From the NCBI GenBank assembly GCA_015680685.1, contig MNCI01026944.1:70703-134702 (forward strand): 64,000 bases of DNA. Direction: 5' to 3'. Each line of letters starts with the position of its first letter. The stretch's first letter is position 1. The DNA comes from Gnetum montanum (lineage: Eukaryota > Streptophyta > Gnetopsida > Gnetales > Gnetaceae). The notes under the pieces were generated by a model. That model searched no databases. It saw only the letters and a list, made by a program, of their open reading frames with translations, and was not told where the DNA came from. The position numbers and the translations under genes were made by a program. Of the stretch, positions 57,110 through 64,000 are shown piece after piece.

Positions 57110-57640
57110 GTTATTTTAAATTAGATCTATATGTTTTCTTAGGGGGAAATAGACTTATGTTTTGATTAATGGAGGATCCTAAGAAAATTTTATTTCTTCT
57201 AGGGTAGTTACTAGATTAGGTTTGGTAACTAATCCTCATCAAGGACCCTATAAAGTTCATTGGTTGTCTAGAGATTTTTCCCAAAAGGTGAAGGAATAAT
57301 GTACTTTGATATTTAGAATTAGAAGTTTTCATCATAGTTTGAAGTATGATGTTCTTCCAATAGATTGTGCTTATGTAATTCTTGGTAGACCTTGGAATTA
57401 TAAAAATGATGCTTAGTTTGATGAAGTAAGAAATGAATGGAGTGTAGCTAGACCTTATGGAATCGATAATTTGATTTCAATGATCACTAAACAAGTGACA
57501 TAGCAAATCTTGCTTAATTATTTCTTAATGCTTATAGGAGAGAGGGGACATATTAAGAAATATGATGAAATTAGTTTTGGTTTCATTCTTATAATAACAA
57601 CTGCTATTAACCATGATGATGTGAAGATTGAACTTCCTAT
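57110..57640 (+). pseudogene. pro: M protease region
   Basis: YVLINGGS (family: LIDSGAT or similar) near 57155, then NFISSRVVTRLGL, PYKVHWL, YDVLPIDCAYVILGRPW at about 57345-57400 (the ILGRPW strand) and NDA.FDEVRNEWSV. The catalytic Asp is replaced. Confidence 0.7.
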
Positions 57641-57654
57641 AGGTGAGCTAGGCT

Positions 57655-58261
57655 TGTAGGATAAAATGTTTAAGGTTTTTAAAGGGAAATTTGATGGACT
57701 AGCACCAATGAGAAATGTACAACATCATATTGACTTCAATCCTAGTACTACCATTCCAAATGATAGAGATTACCAAATGGAAACAATAAGAGCGTTGAAT
57801 TATAAGGGCAAGCAGAAGAGTTACTTGCAAATGACTTCATGAGGAAATCCATTTTACCTTGTGTAATTCTAGTAGGACTAGTATCACTGAAAGACAACAA
57901 TGAATTGTGGATGTGCATCAATTCCAAGTTAGTGAATAGGATATCAATGAGGCACAGGTTTTCTATTCCAAGAATGGATGATATCATTGATGTTCTTACC
58001 AATGTTGAAATATTTAGCAAAGTTGATTTGAACAGTGGTTATCATTAAATTAGACTCAAGCTTGGTGATGAGTGGAAGATAGCTTTCAAAACATTAGATA
58101 TATATTTTTTGAGTTGTTGGTGATGCCATTTGGACTCACAAATACATCTCCTGCATTAATGAAATTGATGCATGATTTATTAAAGGACTTGATTAGTAGG
58201 TGTTGCATTTCCTTTTTTGATGATCTTTTATTATATAGATCTGATGGGAAAAATCACCTCG
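57655..58261 (+). pseudogene. pol: M reverse transcriptase, N-terminal two thirds
   Basis: MRNVQHHIDFNPSTTIPN, PCVILVGLVSLKDNNELWMC, NRISMRHRFSIPRMDDIIDV, IFSKVDLNSGYH and (after a frameshift) VMPFGLTNTSPALMKLMHDL, CCISFFDDLLLYRSDGKNHL. The catalytic FDD is present. The frame departs from RT after NHL, where a Tat LTR stub begins. Confidence 0.85.
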
Positions 58262-58345
58262 AAACACCACTAATTTTAGGCTCCTTTGACGTAACAAAAA
58301 ATTTTTCTAAGTAACAAAACTTGGGAAAATTTTTTCTAAGACTAG
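58262..58345 (+). repeat. Tat LTR stub in inverted orientation
   Basis: CGAAACACCACTAATTTTAGGC on plus matches the element-strand LTR start of N read on minus (TGAAACACCACAAAATTTTGGGC at 59847). So a short plus-orientation LTR start abuts the minus-orientation LTR of N. Confidence 0.55.
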
Positions 58346-59847
58346 TGTTACATTATTCTAGCATCCAAAAATGTTGGTGGCTAGAACACTAAGGGGTCAC
58401 CAAGCATATAGCCTAACTTTGAATCCATGAGAAGGCCATGTTGGAGAAAATGGAAATGGGGTGCCTTGAATGATCTTGTCAATTAGACAAGGACTTATGT
58501 CATGTTAAAATGACCATGTGTGAGAAGGGTTTATACTATGTTACACATGAGCATTTGGTTTGGGTAATCTAGAGCATAGCAGGGTGTCTTGACTTGAAAA
58601 TAGTGACTTGAACGTGCAAATACATATGAAAAAGTGAGAAAACACAAGTGTTACGCTAAACGCCAAAGAGAAATGCTTGAGAAATGTAATAGAATTTGAG
58701 AAAAATAGTGCAACACCCCAAAAGAGGAAGCATAGCTAATTCACAAAGGGTCTTAAAAGGTACACAGTGTATAATAGGTATAGTGGAAGCACATTCATAG
58801 CCTTAGTGGTGTTAGGCTGTGAAGTTTGGTGCTCACTATCTTGAACTGTGCCTACCAGGTTGGTAGCCACGGTGTATCATGTGATGTTCTACAGGGTTGC
58901 AATGGGGTTGTAGTGTAGTGTGTGGTGTAGCTATGCTTCTCTGTAGGTGTAGTGTGCTCTAAGTATCATTCACCCATGGTGCTAAGTGCCAAAATGCCAA
59001 ATGGAAGTGCCAATTGCCTTACTGGTGAAAAATGGAAGTTAACCCCCCCCCCCCCCCCCTTGAAACACTAAGATGTAGGGGTACTTATAGGGTTAGGGTT
59101 AACCCAAAATGTAGATTAGGTACCATGTGGCAATGTGGTGGGTGGGACCATGCTATCTGCTACACTCATCCTATGTTGTGCATAGGACACGGAACACTAT
59201 CTACATAGCTGGACAAGTGTGTTATGCTATGCTACACTACACAGTTTGACATGTGTGCTACACTGTGCTATGTTACACATCTTGATAGGTGTGCTACACT
59301 ATACTATGCTACACAGCTTGATAGGTGTGCTATGTTGTGTAGCTTGACAAGTGTGCTACGCTATGCTATTTTGCATAGCTTAACATGTGTGCTATGATGT
59401 CCTATGCTGCAAAGCTTGACATGTATGCTACATTGTGCTACTATGCTATGCTATTATACATAGCTTAACATGTGTGCTAGGCTATGCTATGCTACATAGC
59501 TTGACATGTTTGCTACGCTATGCAGCTTGATAGGTGTGCTACATTGTGCTATGCTACATAGCTTGACAGGTGTGCTACGTTGTGCTATGTTGTGCATCTT
59601 GATAGGTATGCTATGCTACACTATGCTACACAGCTTATCATGTGTGCTATGTTATGCTACGCTACACAGCTTGACACAAAAATCTGCAAAAAGTGCCATC
59701 ATTCTAACACTTGGAAAAATTTTGCAAATCTAGTAGTTGGAGCAAACTACACTCGACACTTGGAAAAATATGGGCAAAGTGCCACCATTTTGACACTTAC
59801 CAAATTTGTAGTTGAGATGCTAAGGCCCAAAATTTTGTGGTGTTTCA
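58346..59847 (-). repeat. N 3' LTR
   Basis: TGTTAC at 58346 to GGTGTTTCA at 59847 (1502 bp); homologous to the O LTRs around 58425-58500 and 59690-59847. Its extra length is largely a minisatellite (59170-59680). A run of 17 C lies at 59043-59059. Confidence 0.8.
59170..59680. repeat. LTR minisatellite, about 36-42 bp unit, about 12-13 copies
   Basis: Units vary around 'gcttgacatgtgtgctac.ctatgctatgctacaca'. O LTRs hold only two to four related words ('ctacgctatgttacgct', 'gctacaaagcgta'). The (TGCTA)-rich frames at 59506-59733 are chance. Confidence 0.85.
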
Positions 59848-59861
59848 ATGGCCCCTCTTTG
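59848..59861 (-). other. N polypurine tract
   Basis: The minus strand reads CAAAGAGGGGCCAT before TGAAACACC. Confidence 0.75.
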
Positions 59862-61029
59862 TTGACCTCTAGAGGAGTGGCCCAAGAGACATTCAAAAAC
59901 AATTACAAAACACCATAGCAGACATCCCACCAACATCACTCATCAGTACAAGATCAGATGTCATTTTACCATGCCTAAGAGTGCTATGGGAATAAGGTTA
60001 TGCTGAGGGACAAGGGGTATAGGAAATGCTAGGGAGATGAGATTTAAATAGTGGAAATGAAATGCACATAGTGGATCATGATGTAAGATGCAAATTTAGC
60101 ACAGTTGACAATGACCATGCCATGAAGTTATTTGCCCCTAAAATGTTAATCTCTTGTCAAATTTCTTATGAGAGCATCAAAGTCAATCTAAGGCTAGGCT
60201 AGTTTTGAACCTATAGCATTTTCAATTTTCTTAGGGATATGCTTTTCCCCATTCTCTTTTTTTTCCTTTGATATGTTATGAGGTAATCCTTTTTTGGGTT
60301 TGGCTTACTACTAAATGTTAGCTACAAGTTGGCCATTAAGAATATGGGCTTTGTTTTGAAGCATCCACATCACATATTTAGGATAGATGTTTCCTCATAG
60401 GGATGATTCATGTTACATCTGCTTAAGCTTTCACCATGTAACAGAGGTTCCCAACAAGATGAGTTGTGTTACATTGACCATGGGTTCTATAGTTGATGTG
60501 AAGAGAATGTCATATGCATCATAGTGTGTATGCATTTGAGAGATGTGTAATCATGAGTATGTGGGAGATGAGAGGGTATAGGATGATGGAGTTGATGTGC
60601 ATAGGTTGTAATAAAGATGAGGGGGATGTGCACTCTTGAGAGGGTTAACTAGTCCAATCATGCACATTAGAGCAACGTGGTAACTTGCTACTGTAATGAG
60701 ATTCATCTCTGCATAACCACCTTCGGGGCTTCATCCTGCAAATACAACTCCAAGAAGATAAGAAAACCACACAACATGAAATGCAAGTGTAAATGCCTAA
60801 TGTGAATATGTTGCATGTGCTAGATGCAAAGATGTTGTAAATGTGTCAAATGTTGTGCTAGTTGCAAATGCTCAGGAAGCCAATAAAGTGTTAGGCCGAT
60901 GATGTTGCAAGTCCTCTAAAGGTCACACTAATGGAAAGTGCTTCAAAAGCTCAGGAGAATGGTGGGAGGCAATGATGTTGTGAGTGCCACAAAGGCTGAA
61001 TTAATGGCAAGTGCTCCAAAATATTAACA
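59862..61029. other. N 3' untranslated region
   Basis: It shares short blocks with O 12111-12830 (for example 'gatgagttgtgttac' near 60460). At 60780-61020 imperfect repeats of 'caaatgttgtgctagttgcaaatgct'/'agtgctccaaaa' words occur. No gene recognised. Confidence 0.45.
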
Positions 61030-61255
61030 ACATGCCAGTTTAAAGTCTTGGTAGACTGTGAACATAGTTTAAGGTCCTGGCAGACCGTGATGTGCTAGTT
61101 TATACTCCTAGAAAACTTCTAGATGTTAGTTTAATGTCATAGCAGAAAGTGAATGTTGTGCCAATTTAACATCATGACCCAAGGATGATCTATTGTGCCA
61201 ATTTAACATCATGACCCAAGGATGAGATGTGCTAGTTTATAGTCATAGTGAATTG
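61030..61255 (+). repeat. Motif array in N
   Basis: About seven copies of the family core: GCCAGTTTAAAGTCTTGGTAGAC-like at 61031, then CTAGTTTATA, TTAGTTTAATGTCATAGCAGA, and two identical 'tgtgccaatttaacatcatgacccaaggatga' units at 61158 and 61194. Confidence 0.75.
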
Positions 61256-61778
61256 GTTCTTACCTTCCTTGTGTAAGGTACAATGCTGCATGTGTAGTCA
61301 TGCTATGTGCCTGTAAGATCCTACAAAAATTAACTAGAAAATTAGCATCAAGTAGTAAATATTGTAAATAAAGTTGAAATGCATAAATGAAATGGAAGTA
61401 ATGCAAAAAATTTCCAAGCTATGGGCTTTTTTAAGGCCTTTTTGGGCCATGTGTTTTCATTGTTCTTTTAATTTTTTTTTTGATGTTTTTCAAATGCAAT
61501 GCATAAGCTAAGTAGATGGATGTGTAAAAAATTACAAATGCATAAAAAAAAGTGAAGTAGTATGTAAATTAGGCAAGCACGTGAAATGTAAATGCATGAA
61601 TAAATGAAACCCAAGAAAAAATCAAAAATGCATGGCCAATGGAGGCAAGGGATGAGCTAGTGCTTAACATGTTTTTGGCTAAGGAAAAGTCTTGATCATG
61701 TAGTTACTTCCTACTTAGGTATGGATTAGGGGGTGTGTAAGGATTAGGATCCTCTCAAAGGCTATTGGCTTCAACCAC
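61256..61778. other. N spacer where RT would be
   Basis: A/T- and 'gcataaatg'-rich, no RT motif on either strand. Confidence 0.5.
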
Positions 61779-62225
61779 TCATTCAAGTGTGTTAGCCTTA
61801 GGTGATGCATTGGTTGCCATAGGTGTACCACCAAGAAACTCCTCTTTTGAAACTTGTGCCATATCTATGTCATGGATAGTTGAAGAGGAGGCATTATCAC
61901 CATTGATGATAACTTGACCACCTTCGTATGGAAGGTGGATTTCTTGGTGGATGGGAGAGGAGATGGTGTGTAGTTGGGCTATCCAAGGCCTACCTAGAAT
62001 GAGATTGAAACCTAGCATCTTCTCTATGACAGTGAAATCTGCACTGGTGGGGAATTGCTTTTCTGCCACAAAGGCTAAGTTGATTGTACCTCTAATAGTG
62101 ACACATGATCTATTGAAGGATTTTAGACATGCAGTTTTGGTTGGCCTAATTTCATCTACTAGGCTTAGTTTGTTCATGATGGTGTACAGGACTATATTTG
62201 TTGTTGCACCATCATTAACATGCAC
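61779..62225 (-). pseudogene. pro: N aspartic protease
   Basis: A 148-residue open frame: MHVNDGATTNIVLYTIMNKL (catalytic Asp 5), SCVTIRGTINLAFVAEKQFP, MLGFNLILGRPWIAQLHTIS (ILGRPW intact) and PYEGGQVIINGDN. Longer and better preserved than in O. Confidence 0.8.
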
Positions 62226-64000
62226 TCTATAGATGGCGCACTACCCAACACGTATGCTAATGGATAGAGGATCTATAGTGACCTCCCCTCATTTGGGTTT
62301 AACTTTGATTGCACCATCATAGAATAATAGGGATGTTGAACTCAATTCTTATGATGTAGGGGGAAACATTGTTGCACGGATGGATCCTTCATCTGCAAGG
62401 ATGTCCTTCATAATAGGAATGGAGGCCAATATCTAGGCCAATGCTTAGCAATGAGCAGATGAGGTCATGACTAGGTCATACAAGCTCAACATTGTGTTCT
62501 TTTACTTGGGCATTTTTTTCACCTGGGTTAGTGTAGTTACGAAGTCCTTGTTGTTAGCCATTATGTTGGCCTTGACTTCCTCCATGTGGCTTGGGAGATA
62601 GATCTCTCATGGAGGGGACTTGGGCTTGGTTTGCTTGGCCTGCTTGAGGGTTGGAGCCCCAGCATTTAGTTCTTGCTTATTGATTAGAGTCTTTGCTTTA
62701 GCCATGCGGGTCACAAGGCATTCATTCATCCTCTTGCATTGCCATTTGGTAGGCCTAACTAGGTTACTAATGGGATTAGCCCTTGAAGGAGGAGGGACTA
62801 AGATGTTTCCCATTGTTGGGCTTCAAGTAGGTAAGGAGCCATCACATTGTGGCATCCTTATGATAAATGGTAGTTTAGGAGTTTTTGCAAGGCCAACTCA
62901 TTGTGGCACCTTGATGACAAAAGGCTATTTAGCTATTTTTTTTGCTGTGTCATGACAATTTAATGTCTTAGTGAACAATGGATTGGGAACTTTGACCACA
63001 AAGGGTGTTGTGGATGCCTGAGGTGGCACTTTGATAAAAGAGGAATGCCTCTTGCTTGTGGAGGCTATGTGGATCCTTGTCCTATTAGGAGGCACATGGA
63101 TCACAAAAGGTTGTTGCATAGGTTTGGGCTTGCCACGTATGCTAATGGAGTTTATGAAATAGGAGGCATTTTTTGTGTTGGATTGACTCATCGTGTCAAG
63201 CACCAATTGGTCCTATTCTATCATTCTTTACAAGTCATCTTGCAAAGCATGATAGTTGTCTGTACTATGACTAGCCAATTAGTGATAATGATAGTATTGA
63301 TCCAATTTAAAATGTTGTCAGACTAGGGGCTCGTTTGTATCACAAATGTGGGGTTCCTTAGTACTTTGCAGTACCTCTCATGTTTTTGATGGGTAATCAC
63401 TAATACGTGTTTGTGTTGGATTTGCCCAACTTTCAAGAGTTACTCCAATAGTTTAGAGGGTTCCATTGGTAGCGGTGTATACTTTGAGTAGTCCTTGCAC
63501 TGAAATTTAGGCCTTGTGGTACCCCTTGCTAATGTAGGTGAGTTGGCACCAGAGTTGGTGGTTTTTTCAGTTGGGGTCTTGGGCTACTTAGCTATTAGGC
63601 CCTATTTGGTTACTTTTTTGCTTATGGAAACTATTGCAACTGTTGTGTTTTTCTTGCGAGCATGTTGGCTTCTATAGGCCACGTAGGATAGGTCATTGGT
63701 AGCTTGCACTACTTCCTCTATCCCTTTAATTTGAGAAAAGGCTTAGCTAAGAGACTTTGGGGCTAGATAATATAGTTTGGACTTGATGAACTCATTCACT
63801 ACACCTTTGAAGATGGCTAGTAGATGTGTCTCTACTAGGGGTTCATGCATTTCACTTAATGCAACATTCCAACATCGGAGGAAATTTGACATGGGTTCTA
63901 AAGGCCCTTGCTTAACCTACATGAGATGGTTGAGGGTTGCTTTAGGCTTTAGGTTGTACTTGAACCATCTCACAAACTAGCTTATGAGATCTGCCAAAGT
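62226..64000 (-). pseudogene. gag: N gag and linker, C-terminal part
   Basis: Readable blocks: about 63370-63200 with HFKLDQYYHYH, DNYHALQDDL and RMIEQDQLVLDT, matching O's FRLDHFYYYH and MIDQGKLVLD; a proline-rich linker at 63206-62925 (VPPNRTRIHI, FVVKVPNPLF) with repeated 'PFVIKVP' units; and 62813-62607, basic. Stops are frequent. The N-terminal half lies beyond the window. Confidence 0.7.

Larger units (their letters stand above)
54956..58261 (+). mobile_element. M: Ty3/gypsy element, truncated at both ends
   Basis: LTR remnant (54956-55725), initiator-Met primer site, decayed gag with a zinc-knuckle relic, protease and the first two thirds of RT. It stops at about 58261. The RT style (QHHIDF, LW.CINSKLVN, FSIPRMDDI) resembles plant chromoviruses, but no integrase or chromodomain remains to confirm it. 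Confidence 0.8.
58346..64000 (-). mobile_element. N: third Tat-like non-autonomous element, runs off the right edge
   Basis: Minus strand: gag (64000-62600), protease (62225-61779), motif array (61030-61255), polypurine tract (59861-59848), 3' LTR (59847-58346). No RT, RNase H or integrase between protease and LTR, and unlike O and D no readable antisense gene. The 5' LTR is outside the window. Confidence 0.8.

Noticed and set aside
59506-59918. 75- and 112-residue frames rich in Cys, Tyr and Leu
   Set aside because: They are translations of the LTR minisatellite.

Overview
The window is plant nuclear repeat DNA, from a species with a large, retrotransposon-packed genome; a gymnosperm is my best guess, by inference only. 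Evidence: plant-type Ty1/copia and Ty3/gypsy elements, GT-AG introns, initiator-tRNA-Met primer sites, 5S-rRNA-derived repeats and fragments of nuclear genes (SNM1/Apollo-like nuclease, CCR4-like deadenylase). Almost nothing is intact. I found no complete host gene, tRNA gene or CRISPR array. Element letters used below (E, O, D, H, J, K, L, G, F, M, N) are my own labels.

Layout. 1-9757: minus-strand Ty3/gypsy element E, with gag-PR-RT-RH-INT in one frame broken by stops. Its left LTR runs off the window and seems to carry unrelated host-like DNA inside U3. 9857-32730: plus-strand Tat-like gypsy element D, split by a complete minus-strand relative, O (10881-23687, 5-bp duplication GCCAT on both sides). 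32730-36417: 5'-truncated copia element H. 36418-38347: a repeat containing a 5S-like block. 38348-42129: an LTR (J) and the 5' half of an Athila-like element (K). 42130-54955: copia element L, whose 5' LTR is split by element G (42951-49714). G holds a second E-family LTR (F) with an SNM1/Apollo-like fragment, another 5S-like repeat and an intron-free CCR4-like pseudogene. 54956-58261: truncated gypsy element M. 58346-64000: N, a third Tat-like element, minus strand, running off the right edge.

The most interesting system is the O/D/N family. All three copies have Gag and aspartic protease, and none has recognisable reverse transcriptase, RNase H or integrase in its visible body. Instead protease is followed within about 0.3-0.7 kb by a tandem array built on a shared CTAGTTTTA..TAG.AGACC-like motif. 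In O and D, an antisense gene with canonical in-frame introns lies between the array and the polypurine tract. This looks like a mobile non-autonomous family (gag-bearing, helped in trans) with a spliced opposite-strand gene. A second theme is host-sequence capture: two E-family LTRs share both U3 ends but hold different host-like DNA between them.

Coordinates of LTR ends, primer sites, polypurine tracts and introns were read by eye; internal domain limits of decayed genes are approximate.
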